A stretch of 45,120 bases of DNA, taken from NCBI GenBank assembly GCA_021792855.1, contig JAJYTW010000009.1, positions 1 to 45,120 of the forward strand. Direction: 5' to 3'. The stretch's first letter is position 1, and the number at the start of each line of letters is the position of its first letter. Below the pieces are notes generated by a model, which was not told the DNA's origin, searched no databases, and worked only from the letters and a program-made list of their open reading frames with translations. The position numbers and the translations under genes are program-made. The DNA is from Actinomycetes bacterium. Its GTDB lineage: Bacteria > Actinomycetota > Actinomycetes > Streptosporangiales > Streptosporangiaceae. Below, piece after piece: positions 1 to 9,363 of the stretch.

Positions 1-341
1 CGATCTCGACCGCGGCGCTGGTCGCCGACGCCGCCGAGCCGACCGCGCACTACAACGCGTCCAAGGCCGGGGTGCTGGCGCTGACCAGGCAGATGGCCGT
101 GGAGTGGGCGCCGCACCGGATCCGCGCGAACGCGGTCTGCCCGGGCGTGATCGACACCCCGATGCTGCGGCTGATGGACGACCCGGCCGCCGGGCAGGCG
201 TACCTGGACACCGGCGTGCCGCTTGGCCGGCTCGGCACGGCGGACGAGGTCGCCGCAGTCATCGTCTTCCTGGCCTCCGCCGACGCAGCGTACGTCACCG
301 GGGTGGCGATCCCGGTCGACGGTGGCAGCACCGCGATCTGA
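1..341 (+). CDS. SDR family oxidoreductase, C-terminal part (cut by window edge)
   Basis: This is the C-terminal ~112 residues of a short-chain dehydrogenase/reductase, read from base 3; the N-terminal NAD(P)-binding part lies outside the window. The active-site Y-N-A-S-K (YxxxK) is visible at residues 17-21 of the fragment, followed by the typical N-A-V-C-P-G segment and the family C-terminal Y-V-T-G...P-V-D-G-G. SDRs of this class oxidise alcohols or reduce carbonyls with NAD(P)H in the cytoplasm; the substrate cannot be read from the sequence. The stop is ten bases before the next start, with an AAAGGA ribosome binding site in the gap, so it is probably co-transcribed with the C45 hydrolase and the hydantoinase-type genes that follow and may act in the same catabolic route. 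Confidence 0.93.
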   Translation, partial: ISTAALVADAAEPTAHYNASKAGVLALTRQMAVEWAPHRIRANAVCPGVIDTPMLRLMDDPAAGQAYLDTGVPLGRLGTADEVAAVIVFLASADAAYVTGVAIPVDGGSTAI

Positions 342-351
342 AAGGACCGAG

Positions 352-1530
352 ATGAACGAATTCCCGCACGTCAAGGTGGCTGGCAGCGCGATCGAGCGGG
401 GCCGGGGATACGGCGAGCAGGCACGGGATCGGGTGCTGCGGTCGGTCCGCGAGTATGGCCGCGTGTTCGAGCACTACGCCGGCTGGGACTGGGCCACGGT
501 GCGGGCCGAGGCGGCCAGGTTCGAGGCGCCGATCGCCGCGTTCCGGCCGTCCTACCTGGACGAGATGCGCGGCATCGCGGAGGGGGCCGGCCTGGACCTG
601 CTGGACGTGCTCGCGATCAACGTGCGCACCGAGGTGATGTTCGCCGCCAAGGCGCGCCAGGCGGCGCGCGGCACCGGCCCGGCCGAGTGCAGTTCGTTCG
701 CCGTCGTCCCGGTCCCTGGCCAGGGCGGGCCGACCCTGATCGGCCAGAACTGGGACTGGCTCAACCACTGCACCGACACGGTGGTGGTGCTCGAGGTCAG
801 CCAGGACGACGCCCCGGACTACGTCACCGTGGTCGAGGCCGGCCTGCTCGCCAAGACCGGGATGAACTCCTCCGGCCTGGGACTGGCCGCGAACGCGCTG
901 GTCACCGCGGCCGACGCGGGTGAGCCCGGACTGCCGTTTCACCTGCTGCTGCGGGCCATCCTGGATTGCGAGAACGTCTCCGACGCGCTGACCGTGCTGC
1001 AGTCGGGATACCGGTCGTCCTCGGCGAACTACCTGCTCGCGCACGCCGACGGCGTCGCCGTGAACGCCGAGTGCGCCCCCGGCGACTTCTCCCAGATGTT
1101 CCTCACCTACCCGGACGCCAGCGACCGGGTCGTGCTGCACACCAACCACTTCCTGTCACCGCGGTTCGACGGCACCGATGTCTCGGTCTGGGCCATGCCG
1201 GACAGCCCGGTGCGGCTGCAGCGACTCCAGGCCGGGGTCGCCGCGGCGGAGCAGAAGTCGCTGGAGGTGTTCCGGTCCCTGCTGGCCGACCACGCCAACC
1301 ACCCGTCCGGGATCTGCGCGCACCCGGACACCAGGTTCGCCGAGCTTGACCAGGGCGCGACGATCGCCTCGGTGCTGATGGACCTGGGCGAGCGGACCAT
1401 GTGGCTGGCCGACGGGAACCCGTGCACGGCGCCGTATCGCAGGCTGGACTACTCGGCCGCGCTTGCCAAGCCGTCGGCGGTCCGGCCGGGCGGGGCGCCC
1501 GGCGCGCCGGACGCCGCGGCGGCGGCATGA
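352..1530 (+). CDS. C45 family (acyl-CoA:6-APA acyltransferase-like) Ntn-hydrolase
   Basis: A 392-residue protein of the peptidase C45 / isopenicillin N acyltransferase-like family. These are self-cleaving Ntn-hydrolases whose new N-terminal cysteine hydrolyses or transfers amide-linked acyl groups. The probable nucleophile is Cys113 in E-C-S-S-F-A-V, followed by the family-typical G-Q-N-W-D-W segment and a later H-T-N-H-F motif. The ATG at 352 is chosen because AAAGGA (341-346) precedes it and the protein then begins with a usual N-terminus. Its stop overlaps the LLM oxidoreductase start by four bases (ATGA). In context it may release an acyl group or cleave an amide ahead of the ATP-dependent hydrolase. 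The substrate is unknown, and penicillin chemistry is not implied. Confidence 0.85.
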   Translation: MNEFPHVKVAGSAIERGRGYGEQARDRVLRSVREYGRVFEHYAGWDWATVRAEAARFEAPIAAFRPSYLDEMRGIAEGAGLDLLDVLAINVRTEVMFAAKARQAARGTGPAECSSFAVVPVPGQGGPTLIGQNWDWLNHCTDTVVVLEVSQDDAPDYVTVVEAGLLAKTGMNSSGLGLAANALVTAADAGEPGLPFHLLLRAILDCENVSDALTVLQSGYRSSSANYLLAHADGVAVNAECAPGDFSQMFLTYPDASDRVVLHTNHFLSPRFDGTDVSVWAMPDSPVRLQRLQAGVAAAEQKSLEVFRSLLADHANHPSGICAHPDTRFAELDQGATIASVLMDLGERTMWLADGNPCTAPYRRLDYSAALAKPSAVRPGGAPGAPDAAAAA

Positions 1531-2582
1531 GCATCCGCCTCGGGTTCGGCCTGATCACCTGCCAGCGCTATCCCGGCGACGACGCCACCGACGCGGAGAT
1601 CTACGCCCGCGCGCTCGGCCTGGCCGAGCAGGCGGACGCGCTCGGCCTGGACTCGGTCTGGGTGTCCGAGCATCACTTCGTCGACGACGGCTACCTGCCG
1701 TCGGTGCTGCCGCTGTGCGCGGCGATCGCGGCCAGGACCCGGCGGGCGGCGATCGGGACCGGGCTGGTCCTGGCCCCGCTGTATGACCCGCTGCGGCTGG
1801 CCGAGGACGCCGCGGTCACCGACCTGATCGCCGGCGGCCGGCTGATCCTCGGGCTGGGCCTGGGCTGGCGGGAGGAGGAGTTCGACGCGCTCGGCGTGCC
1901 GCTGGCCGAGCGGGTGCCACGGCTGACCGGGACGATCGGGGTGCTCCGCGGCGCGTGGCGGGGCGACCTGGTGCCCGGCGGCGCCCGCCAGGACGGCCCG
2001 GCGGTCGCGGTCCGGCCGCTGCCGGCCCGGCCCGGCGGGCCGCCGATCTGGATCGGCGCGATGGCCGAGAAGGCGATCGCGCGGGCCGGCCGGATCGCGG
2101 ACGGGTTCATGGCGACCGACGTGACCCCGCAGACGCTGGCCGGGCAGGTCGCCGTCGCCCGCGCCGAGCGGGCCAGGGCCGGGGTGACCGCGCCGCTGGC
2201 CGTGAGCATGCACCTGCCCACCTTCGCCTGGGACGACGAGGCCGAGGCCTGGGCGCTGATCAGGGACCACGTCAGGTACGGCGCCTGGAAGTACGCGGAC
2301 ATGGAGTCGGCGCGCGGCCGGACCGGCGGGCCGATGGCGCCGCCGCCGTGGGGCCCGGACGACGATGAGGACGCGCTGCGCGCCTCGGTGGTGCTCGGGA
2401 CGCCCGGGCAGGTGGCCCGGCGGATCGACGAGTTCCGCCGGGCGGCCGGCGGTGACCTGCACTACGTGGCGGCCGGGTACCTGCCCGGGCTGCCGGAGCC
2501 GGTTCAGCAGCGGTCCCTGCGGATCCTCGCGGACCGGGTCCTCCCCTTGGTTCGCGAGCTAGACCAGGCCGACCGCCGGTGA
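1527..2582 (+). CDS. LLM class flavin-dependent oxidoreductase (luciferase-like)
   Basis: A 351-residue luciferase-like TIM-barrel oxidoreductase. Family marks include the N-terminal W-V-S-E-H-H-F motif (residues ~50-56), L-G-L-G-L-G-W-R-E-E-E-F in the middle, and P-P-I-W-I-G-A followed by A-G-R-I-A-D-G. Members use FMNH2 or, often in actinomycetes, coenzyme F420; which is used here cannot be decided. The start is the ATG overlapping the preceding stop, and its own stop overlaps the HyuA-type start (GTGA), so all three are translationally coupled. A monooxygenase or F420-dependent redox step in the breakdown of a nitrogen-containing compound is a reasonable inference. Confidence 0.9.
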   Translation: MSIRLGFGLITCQRYPGDDATDAEIYARALGLAEQADALGLDSVWVSEHHFVDDGYLPSVLPLCAAIAARTRRAAIGTGLVLAPLYDPLRLAEDAAVTDLIAGGRLILGLGLGWREEEFDALGVPLAERVPRLTGTIGVLRGAWRGDLVPGGARQDGPAVAVRPLPARPGGPPIWIGAMAEKAIARAGRIADGFMATDVTPQTLAGQVAVARAERARAGVTAPLAVSMHLPTFAWDDEAEAWALIRDHVRYGAWKYADMESARGRTGGPMAPPPWGPDDDEDALRASVVLGTPGQVARRIDEFRRAAGGDLHYVAAGYLPGLPEPVQQRSLRILADRVLPLVRELDQADRR

Positions 2583-4723
2583 CCGGAGCAAGCTCGGCCG
2601 GATCCGGCCTGGCCGGGTCCGGCCCGGCCGGCGCCGGCGCGGAGTCCTGGATCGTCGGGATCGACATCGGCGGCACGTTCACCGACGCGATCGCCACCGG
2701 CCGGGACGGCCGGGTGCGGGTGGCCAAGGTGCCGTCCACGCCGGACGATCCCGGGCTGGCCTTCGAGCGCGCGCTGCTCGCGCTGGCCGAGGCCGGGATC
2801 AGCCCCGGCGCCATCCGGATGATCTTCCACGGCACGACGGTCGCCACCAACGCGCTGCTCACCGGCCGCACGGCCCGGGTGGCGCTGGCCACCACGGCCG
2901 GCTTCCGGGACGTGCTCGGCTACCGGAACGGTTCCCGGCCCGCCGTGTACGACCTGACCCAGCCCCGGCCCAGGCAACTAGTCCGGCGGCGGGACCGGAT
3001 CGAGGTGGCCGAGCGGCTGTCCGGCCTGGGCGAGGTGGTCATCCCGCTGACCGAGCAGGAGGCCGACCGGGTGGCGGCGCAGATCGCGGCCAGGTCGCCC
3101 GAGGCGGTCGCGGTCTGCCTGCTGTTCAGCTACCTGGACGACGCGCACGAGCGGATGCTCGGCGCGGCGATCGCCCGCCGGCTGCCCGGCGTGCCGGTCA
3201 CCTTGTCGTCGGCGGTCGCCAGGGAGTTCCGGGAGTACCCGAGGACGTCCACCGCCGTGATCAACGCGGCCCTGCGCCCGGTGGTCGGCAGCTACCTGCT
3301 CCGGCTGCGATCCCGGGTGCGCGCCATCGGCGCCCCGCCCCGGCTTCAGATCATGCAGTCCAACGGCGGCTGCCTGCCGGCCGACCGGGCAGCGGAGCAG
3401 GCGCACCGGCTGGTGCTGTCCGGCCCGGCGGCCGGCGTGGCCGGGACCGCCGCGCTCGGGGCCGGCTACGGCCTGCGGCAGCTGATCTCGCTGGACATGG
3501 GCGGCACCTCGCTGGACATCTGCCTGATCGGCGACGGCGTGCCGCCGGTCACGTCCCGGCAGGACATCGACGGCAGCCCGATCCTGGCGCCCTCGGTGGA
3601 CATCGTCACGGTCGGGGCGGGCGGCGGCAGCATCGCCGCGGTGGACCGCGGCGGGCGGCTCCGGGTGGGCCCGGAGAGCGCCGGAGCCCGGCCCGGCCCG
3701 GCCGCCTACGGCCACGGCGGTGACCGGGCGACGCTGACCGACGCGCACGTGGTGGCCGGCACGCTGCCCGCCGGCATGCCGCTGGCCGGCTCGCTGGCGC
3801 TGGACCGGGACGCGGCGGCCGCCGTGCTCGCGCCGGTCGCCGCCGACCTCGGGCTGAGCGTGCCGGACGCGGCCGACGGGATCATCCGGCTGGCCGTCGC
3901 CCAGATGACGGCCGCGCTGCGGCAGGTGTCGGTGCAGCGCGGACTCGACCCGCGGGAGTACACCCTGGTCGCGTTCGGCGGGGCCGGCCCGCTGCACGCC
4001 GGCCTGCTGCTGCGCGAGATGGGCTTCGCGTCCGTGCTGGTGCCCCGGTTCCCCGGTCTGTTCGCCGCGTCCGGCCTGACCTCGACCGATGTCAGGATCG
4101 ACGAGTCGCGCACGGTGCTGGCCCCGCTGACGCCCGGCCTGGTACCCGACCTGACGTCCTGGTACGCGGCGACCGGGCGGCGGCTATCCGCGCAGCTTCG
4201 CAGGGACGGCATCCCGGCCGGCCAGATCCGGCTGGTCGCCTCGGCCGACTGCCGGTTCGTCGGCCAGGGGTATGAGCTGAGCGTGCCGGTCACGCCGCGC
4301 GGCCTGGCCGGGGTGGCGGCCCTGGCCAGGCGCTTCGTCGAGCAGCACCGGCGTACCTACGGGCACGCGGACGCGGGCCAGCAGGTCGAGGTGGTGAACG
4401 TGCGGCTGTCGGCGTTCGGCGCGCTCGCGGACGGTGTCGGTGCGGACGGTGTCGGCCCGGCCGCCGGCGGGGACGACGACCAGGCGCGGGCGGCGCGGCG
4501 GCGGCCACCCGCCCGGTCCAGGATCGGCCGGGTCAGCGTCCGGCTGCCTGGCGCCGCCGCCGCCCGCACCGTGCCGGTATTCGACCGCGAGCACCTCGGC
4601 GGCGGCGTGGTGCTGACCGGGCCGGCCATCGTGCACCAGCTAGACACCACCACACTGGTCCTGGCCGGCCAGCGGGCCCGGTTCGATGACCGCGGCAGCA
4701 TGTGGCTGGAGGAGGGCAGATGA
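2579..4723 (+). CDS. hyuA: Hydantoinase/oxoprolinase family, HyuA-type ATP-binding subunit
   Basis: A 714-residue homologue of the A subunit of ATP-dependent hydantoinases, 5-oxoprolinases, acetone/acetophenone carboxylases and caprolactamase. It has the N-terminal phosphate-binding I-D-I-G-G-T-F-T-D and a second actin-like ATPase motif S-L-D-M-G-G-T-S-L-D, plus V-G-A-G-G-G-S-I and G-P-A-A-Y-G of the family. The subunit uses ATP to phosphorylate the amide or carbonyl oxygen before ring opening or carboxylation in the partner subunit. The GTG start overlaps the previous stop, and the stop overlaps the HyuB-type start by four bases. No separate gamma subunit (as in acetone carboxylase) is present, which favours amide hydrolysis over carboxylation. 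The symbol is by family only. Confidence 0.9.
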   Translation: MTGASSAGSGLAGSGPAGAGAESWIVGIDIGGTFTDAIATGRDGRVRVAKVPSTPDDPGLAFERALLALAEAGISPGAIRMIFHGTTVATNALLTGRTARVALATTAGFRDVLGYRNGSRPAVYDLTQPRPRQLVRRRDRIEVAERLSGLGEVVIPLTEQEADRVAAQIAARSPEAVAVCLLFSYLDDAHERMLGAAIARRLPGVPVTLSSAVAREFREYPRTSTAVINAALRPVVGSYLLRLRSRVRAIGAPPRLQIMQSNGGCLPADRAAEQAHRLVLSGPAAGVAGTAALGAGYGLRQLISLDMGGTSLDICLIGDGVPPVTSRQDIDGSPILAPSVDIVTVGAGGGSIAAVDRGGRLRVGPESAGARPGPAAYGHGGDRATLTDAHVVAGTLPAGMPLAGSLALDRDAAAAVLAPVAADLGLSVPDAADGIIRLAVAQMTAALRQVSVQRGLDPREYTLVAFGGAGPLHAGLLLREMGFASVLVPRFPGLFAASGLTSTDVRIDESRTVLAPLTPGLVPDLTSWYAATGRRLSAQLRRDGIPAGQIRLVASADCRFVGQGYELSVPVTPRGLAGVAALARRFVEQHRRTYGHADAGQQVEVVNVRLSAFGALADGVGADGVGPAAGGDDDQARAARRRPPARSRIGRVSVRLPGAAAARTVPVFDREHLGGGVVLTGPAIVHQLDTTTLVLAGQRARFDDRGSMWLEEGR

Positions 4724-6393
4724 CCGCGACGAGCAGCCGGGCCGCCCGGGCGCGGCGGGCTGCCCGGCCGGTGGACCCGATCACCTTCGAACTGGCCAGC
4801 GCGGCCTTGCAGGCGGCGGCGATCGAGATGGGCGGGGTGCTCAAGCACTCCAGCTACAGCCCGATCATCCGGGAGATGGACGACTTCAGCTGCGCGATCT
4901 TCCGGGCCGACGGGGACCTGGTCGCCCAGGCGGACTTCATCCCCGCCCAGCTTGGCGCGATGTCGCTGGTCGTGCGGGCGATCATCGACCGGTGGGGGAG
5001 CGCCGTCGCACCGGGCGACGCCTACCTGGCGAACCACCCCTACCTGGGCGCGATGCACACCCCGGACCTGAACGTGATCATGCCGGTGTTCCACGGCGGC
5101 GCCCTGTTCGGCTGGGTCGGCACCGCGGCCCACCACATCGACGTCGGCGGCGTTCGGCCGGGAACCGAGGGCCCGGACCTGACCGAGGTGTACGCCGAGG
5201 GCCTGCTGCTGCCGCCGGTCCGGCTGTACCGCGGCGGCGATGAGAACCCGGACGTGTTCGCGCTGGTGGGCGCGGCGGTGCGGGATCCGGTGTCGACACT
5301 GTCTGACCTGCGCGCCCAGCGCGCCGCCTGCCTGGTCGGCGAGCGCCGGGTGATCGAGGTGACCGAGCGGTACGGCCCGGCCACCGTGACCGCGGTCTTC
5401 GACCAGATGCTGGACGCGGTGGAGCGCGCCGTCCGGCTGGACCTGGCCGACCTGCCGGATGGCGAGGCCGAGGCCGAGGGCTTCCTGGACGACGACGGCG
5501 TCGGCGGCCCGCCGACCAGGATTCACGTCCGGCTGGCCAAGCACGGCGACCACCTGGTCGTCGACCTGAGCGGCTCCGCCCCGCAGGTGCGCGGCGCGAT
5601 GAACGTGCCGTGGGCGAGCACCCGGGCCAGCGTGGTGTACGCGATCCGGGCGATGACCGACCCGGCCAGGAGCACCAACGATGGCGTGCTGCGGACCGTG
5701 GATATCATCTGCCCGCGCGGCACGGTGCTGAACCCGGAGCCGCCCGCGGCCGTCTCGATCCGGCACAACACCTGCCAGCGGCTGGCCGACACGCTGATCC
5801 GGGCCGCGTCGGCGATCTGGCCGGAGCACGCGATCGCCAGCAGCACGGTGGCGTTCTTCGGGATGAACCTGGCCAGCGTCTCGCCCCGGACCGGAGTGCC
5901 CAGCGTGATGGCCGAGGTGGTCGGCGGCGGGACCGGCGCGCACCGCGGCGGGGACGGCCTGGACGGCGTGGACACCTACATGGCCAACGTCGGGCTGATG
6001 CCGGTCGAGGTCGCCGAGTCCAGCTACAGCGTGCGGATCCTGCGAACCGAGCTGATCGCCGGGTCGCAGGGCGACGGGCGGTACCGCGGCGGACTCGGGA
6101 TCCGGCGCGAGTACCAGGTGCTCGGCGCCGAGTCCGCGGTCACTCTCTACTCCGAGCAGACCGACCCCCGGTTCGCGCCGCGCGGGGCGGCGGGCGGCGG
6201 CGCCGGCGCGCCGTCCAGGATCACCGTCACCGGGCCGGACGGGACCGTGCTGCCGGTCGGCTCTAAGGCGTCGCTGGTGCTCGCGCCGGGATCGGTGGTC
6301 CGGATCGAGACCAGCGGCGGCGGTGGCTACGGCGACCCGGCCGGCCGCGATCCGGATCTGATCGCGGCGGATGAGCAGGACGAGCGTGGCTGA
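4720..6393 (+). CDS. hyuB: Hydantoinase B/oxoprolinase family, HyuB-type subunit
   Basis: A 557-residue partner of the preceding subunit, carrying the hydrolytic or carboxylating site. Visible family segments are the N-terminal D-P-I-T-F-E-L, E-M-D-D-F-S-C-A-I-F, N-H-P-Y-L-G-A-M-H-T-P-D (metal or substrate region), D-L-S-G-S-A-P-Q and the near-terminal G-G-G-G-Y-G-D-P. The two subunits form a cytoplasmic ATP-dependent complex acting on hydantoin-, oxoproline- or lactam-like rings. The ATG is fixed by the ATGA overlap with hyuA. The C-terminus ends only about 20 residues after G-G-G-G-Y-G-D-P, shorter than many relatives, without any sign of a frameshift. A 72-base gap separates it from the amidohydrolase. 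Confidence 0.9.
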   Translation: MTATSSRAARARRAARPVDPITFELASAALQAAAIEMGGVLKHSSYSPIIREMDDFSCAIFRADGDLVAQADFIPAQLGAMSLVVRAIIDRWGSAVAPGDAYLANHPYLGAMHTPDLNVIMPVFHGGALFGWVGTAAHHIDVGGVRPGTEGPDLTEVYAEGLLLPPVRLYRGGDENPDVFALVGAAVRDPVSTLSDLRAQRAACLVGERRVIEVTERYGPATVTAVFDQMLDAVERAVRLDLADLPDGEAEAEGFLDDDGVGGPPTRIHVRLAKHGDHLVVDLSGSAPQVRGAMNVPWASTRASVVYAIRAMTDPARSTNDGVLRTVDIICPRGTVLNPEPPAAVSIRHNTCQRLADTLIRAASAIWPEHAIASSTVAFFGMNLASVSPRTGVPSVMAEVVGGGTGAHRGGDGLDGVDTYMANVGLMPVEVAESSYSVRILRTELIAGSQGDGRYRGGLGIRREYQVLGAESAVTLYSEQTDPRFAPRGAAGGGAGAPSRITVTGPDGTVLPVGSKASLVLAPGSVVRIETSGGGGYGDPAGRDPDLIAADEQDERG

Positions 6394-6465
6394 CCGGGAC
6401 CCGCGGTCCCGGTCCGGCCGGACAGAGCGGGCGAGCGCCCCAGGCAGGAAACAAGGAGCGAGCGG

Positions 6466-8148
6466 ATGAACAGCGAGACCCAGCCGGACCTCGTGCTGCG
6501 CGGCGGGCACGTGTACACCGTGGACGCCGCGCGGTCATGGGCCCAGGCGGTGGCGGTGCGCGGCGGCCAGATCGTGGCGGTCGGCACCGACGCCGAGGTC
6601 GGCGCCCTGGCCGGGCCGGGTACCGAGGTGGTGGACCTCGGCGGCCGGATGGTGCTGCCCGGCTTCATCGACGCGCACGTGCACGCCAGCGCCGGCGGGG
6701 TCGAGCGGCTTGGCTGCGACCTGTCCGGCGCGCACTCGCTGAGCGAGTACCTGGAGATCGTCGGCCGGTTCGCCGAGCAGAACCCGGCCGCCGAGTGGAT
6801 CACCGGCGGCGGCTGGGCGATCGACGTGTTCCCCGGCGGCGTGCCGAACCGGGCCGACCTGGACCGGGTCGCCGGGAACCGGCCGGTGTTCCTGTCCAAC
6901 CGGGACCACCACGCCGCCTGGGTGAGCAGCCGGGCGCTGGAGATCGCCGGGGTGGACGCGGGCACCCCTGATCCGGTCGACGGCCGGATCGAGCGGGACG
7001 CCGGCGGCACCCCGGTCGGCACCCTCCAGGAGGGCGCGATGGGCCTGGTCGAGCGGGTGGTCCCGCGGGTCAGCCTGGAGCGCCAGGTGGCCGGCATCGC
7101 CGAGGGCCAGCGGTACCTGCACTCGCTCGGCATCACCGGCTGGCAGGAGGCGATCGTCGGAGACTACGCGGTGATCCCGGACTGTTTCGACGCCTATCTG
7201 GAGGCGGAGCGGCGCGGGGTCCTGCTGTCCCGGGTGGTAGGCGCCCAGTGGTGGCAGCGTGGCGCCGGGATCGGCCAGCTTGACGGCATGATCGAGCGGC
7301 GCGCCCTGGCCGGTTCCGGGCTGTTCCGGGCCACCAGCGTCAAGATCATGATGGACGGTGTCTGCGAGAATTTCACCGCCTCGATGCTGACCCCGTACCT
7401 GGACGGCCACGGGCACGAGGGCTCGACCAGCGGCGTGCCGTTCTTCGACGCCGAGGACCTGAAGCGGGCGCTGGTGCGGATCGACGCGGAGGGCTTCCAG
7501 GCGCACTTCCACGCGATCGGTGACCGGGCCGTGCGGGAGGCGCTGGACGCGGTCGCGGCGGCGCGGTCGGCGAATGGCGCCGGCGACGGGCGGCACCACA
7601 TCTCGCACATCCAGGTGGTCCACCCCGAGGACCTGCCGCGGTTCCGCGCGCTCGATGTGCCGGCCAACTGCCAGGCGCTGTGGGCCTGCAACGAGCCGCA
7701 GATGACCGAACTGACCCTGCCGTTCCTCGGGCCGGAGCGGGCTAGCTGGCAGTACCCGTTCGGCAGCCTGCACCGCTCCGGCGCGCAATTGTGCTTCGGC
7801 AGCGACTGGCCGGTGTCCAGCCCGAACCCGCTGTGGGAACTGCACACCGCGGTGAACCGGACCGTGCCGCCGGACTACCCGTACGCCGACCCGGCGGCCG
7901 GTCAGGGCGAGGTGTTCCTGCCGCCGGAGCGGATCGACCTGGCCACCGCGCTGGCCGCGGCGACGATCGGGTCCGCCTACGTCAACCACGACGACGACGT
8001 GGTCGGCTCGATCGAGGCCGGAAAGCAGGCCGACCTCGTGGTGCTCGACCGGAACCTGTTCGCGCATCCGGCGAGCGAGATCGCGCTCGCGAAGATCGAT
8101 ATGACGTTCGTGGCCGGCCATGCCGTCTACGAGCGCGCTGGTGCGTAA
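6466..8148 (+). CDS. Amidohydrolase family protein (YtcJ-like, metal-dependent)
   Basis: A 560-residue member of the amidohydrolase superfamily, YtcJ/exoenzyme-regulatory AepA type. The metal-binding H-x-H is at His71 and His73 in G-F-I-D-A-H-V-H-A-S. Later, H-F-H-A-I-G-D is the second metal-ligand segment, H-I-S-H-I-Q the next, and F-G-S-D-W-P-V the catalytic aspartate region. The C-terminal small beta domain ends with G-K-Q-A-D-L-V-V-L-D. It has no signal peptide, so it is cytoplasmic. The start has AAGGAG about ten bases upstream. These enzymes hydrolyse C-N bonds of amides and cyclic or N-acyl compounds. Its place at the end of the SDR-C45-LLM-HyuAB series suggests it acts on a related amide intermediate; the exact substrate is unknown. 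Confidence 0.9.
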   Translation: MNSETQPDLVLRGGHVYTVDAARSWAQAVAVRGGQIVAVGTDAEVGALAGPGTEVVDLGGRMVLPGFIDAHVHASAGGVERLGCDLSGAHSLSEYLEIVGRFAEQNPAAEWITGGGWAIDVFPGGVPNRADLDRVAGNRPVFLSNRDHHAAWVSSRALEIAGVDAGTPDPVDGRIERDAGGTPVGTLQEGAMGLVERVVPRVSLERQVAGIAEGQRYLHSLGITGWQEAIVGDYAVIPDCFDAYLEAERRGVLLSRVVGAQWWQRGAGIGQLDGMIERRALAGSGLFRATSVKIMMDGVCENFTASMLTPYLDGHGHEGSTSGVPFFDAEDLKRALVRIDAEGFQAHFHAIGDRAVREALDAVAAARSANGAGDGRHHISHIQVVHPEDLPRFRALDVPANCQALWACNEPQMTELTLPFLGPERASWQYPFGSLHRSGAQLCFGSDWPVSSPNPLWELHTAVNRTVPPDYPYADPAAGQGEVFLPPERIDLATALAAATIGSAYVNHDDDVVGSIEAGKQADLVVLDRNLFAHPASEIALAKIDMTFVAGHAVYERAGA

Positions 8149-8175
8149 CTCCCGCCGGGAGGGCATCCTGGCGAT

Positions 8176-9363
8176 GTGACGGATCAGCGCCCGGCCGGTC
8201 CCGGTTCCCGCCCTGGCGAGCATGGCCAGCGCGGACCGGCCGGCCAGCAGGACCACGAGCGGGGCCACGGCCACGCCCACGATCATCCGCACGCCCGTGA
8301 TCGTGCCGGCGGCCGCGGCCCCGCCGTGCTGTCCAGGCTGCGGCACGCGCTCCGGCCGCACAGCCACGAGCCGGCCAGCACCGTCGACGCCGCGATGGAG
8401 GCCAGCGCGGCGGGCCTCCGGGCGCTGTGGATATCCTTCGCCGCGCTGGCGCTGACCACGGTCATCCAGGCGGCGGTGGTGGCGGTCTCCGGCTCGGTGT
8501 CGCTGCTCTCGGACACCATCCACAACGCCTCCGATGCCCTGATCGCGGTGCCGCTGGCGATCGCTTTCGTGCTCGGGCGACGGCCGCCGAACCGCCGATA
8601 CACCTACGGCTACGACCGCGCCGAGGACCTGGCCGGCATCGTGATCGTGGTGATGATCGCGGCCTCGTCGGTGCTGGTTTGCTACGAGGCGATCGACCGC
8701 CTGGTGCACCCCCGGCGGCCGACCGACCTGCTCGCCGTGGCCGCGGCGGCGCTGATCGGCTTCGCGGGCAACGAGATCGTGGCGGTGTACCGGATCAGGG
8801 TCGGCCGCGCGATCGGCTCGGCCGCGCTGGTGGCCGACGGACTGCATGCCCGCGCCGACGGCATCACCTCGCTCGCCGTGCTGCTCGGCGCGGGCGGCGC
8901 GGCGCTCGGGGCGTACTGGGCCGACCCGGTGGTCGGCCTGCTCATCACCGTGGCCATCCTGGCCATACTGCGGCAGGCCGCCAGGGACATTTACCGGCGG
9001 CTGATGGACGCGGTCGATCCGGCGATGATCGATGAGGCCGAGCGGATCCTGCGCGCGGCGCCCGGCGTGCTCGGGGTCGGGCAGGTGCGGCTGCGCTGGA
9101 CCGGGCACCGGCTCCGGGCCGACTGCGAGGTGCAGGTGGATCCTGGCTGCTCGGCGGTCCAGGCGCATCAGGTGACGGTGGCCGCCGAGCATGCCCTGCT
9201 GCACGCGATGCCGGCCCTGGTCGCCGCGCTGGTGCACGCCGATCCACTTCCGGCCGGCGGGCCTGACCCGCACGCCGACCTGGCCTCGCACCGCCAGCAG
9301 CAGCCGGGCGGTCCGGGCGGGCCTGGCGGTCAGCGCGGGCCGGGCGAGCCGGGCCGGGCGTAG
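8176..9363 (+). CDS. Cation diffusion facilitator family metal transporter
   Basis: A 395-residue CDF transporter that exports divalent metal ions such as Zn2+ or Co2+ by proton exchange across the inner membrane. A histidine-rich N-terminal segment (about residues 28-42, H-x-H repeats) probably binds metal. It is followed by six hydrophobic helices with the CDF ligand motifs S-L-L-S-D-T-I-H-N-A-S-D in TM2 and D-G-L-H-A-R-A-D in TM5, then a cytoplasmic C-terminal domain (from ~residue 275). The GTG start at 8176 is used because no good ATG exists upstream; GGGAGG lies 13 bases before it. The Gly/Pro/Gln-rich tail overlaps the convergent J-domain gene by 34 bases. No metal-sensing regulator is adjacent. 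Confidence 0.92.
   Translation: MTDQRPAGPGSRPGEHGQRGPAGQQDHERGHGHAHDHPHARDRAGGRGPAVLSRLRHALRPHSHEPASTVDAAMEASAAGLRALWISFAALALTTVIQAAVVAVSGSVSLLSDTIHNASDALIAVPLAIAFVLGRRPPNRRYTYGYDRAEDLAGIVIVVMIAASSVLVCYEAIDRLVHPRRPTDLLAVAAAALIGFAGNEIVAVYRIRVGRAIGSAALVADGLHARADGITSLAVLLGAGGAALGAYWADPVVGLLITVAILAILRQAARDIYRRLMDAVDPAMIDEAERILRAAPGVLGVGQVRLRWTGHRLRADCEVQVDPGCSAVQAHQVTVAAEHALLHAMPALVAALVHADPLPAGGPDPHADLASHRQQQPGGPGGPGGQRGPGEPGRA

Noticed and set aside
6535-9291. A 918-codon open frame on the minus strand opposite the amidohydrolase and CDF genes
   Set aside because: Its composition (Arg, Gly, His, Pro rich, no motifs) is that of a shadow frame in GC-rich DNA; the plus-strand genes have clear family motifs.
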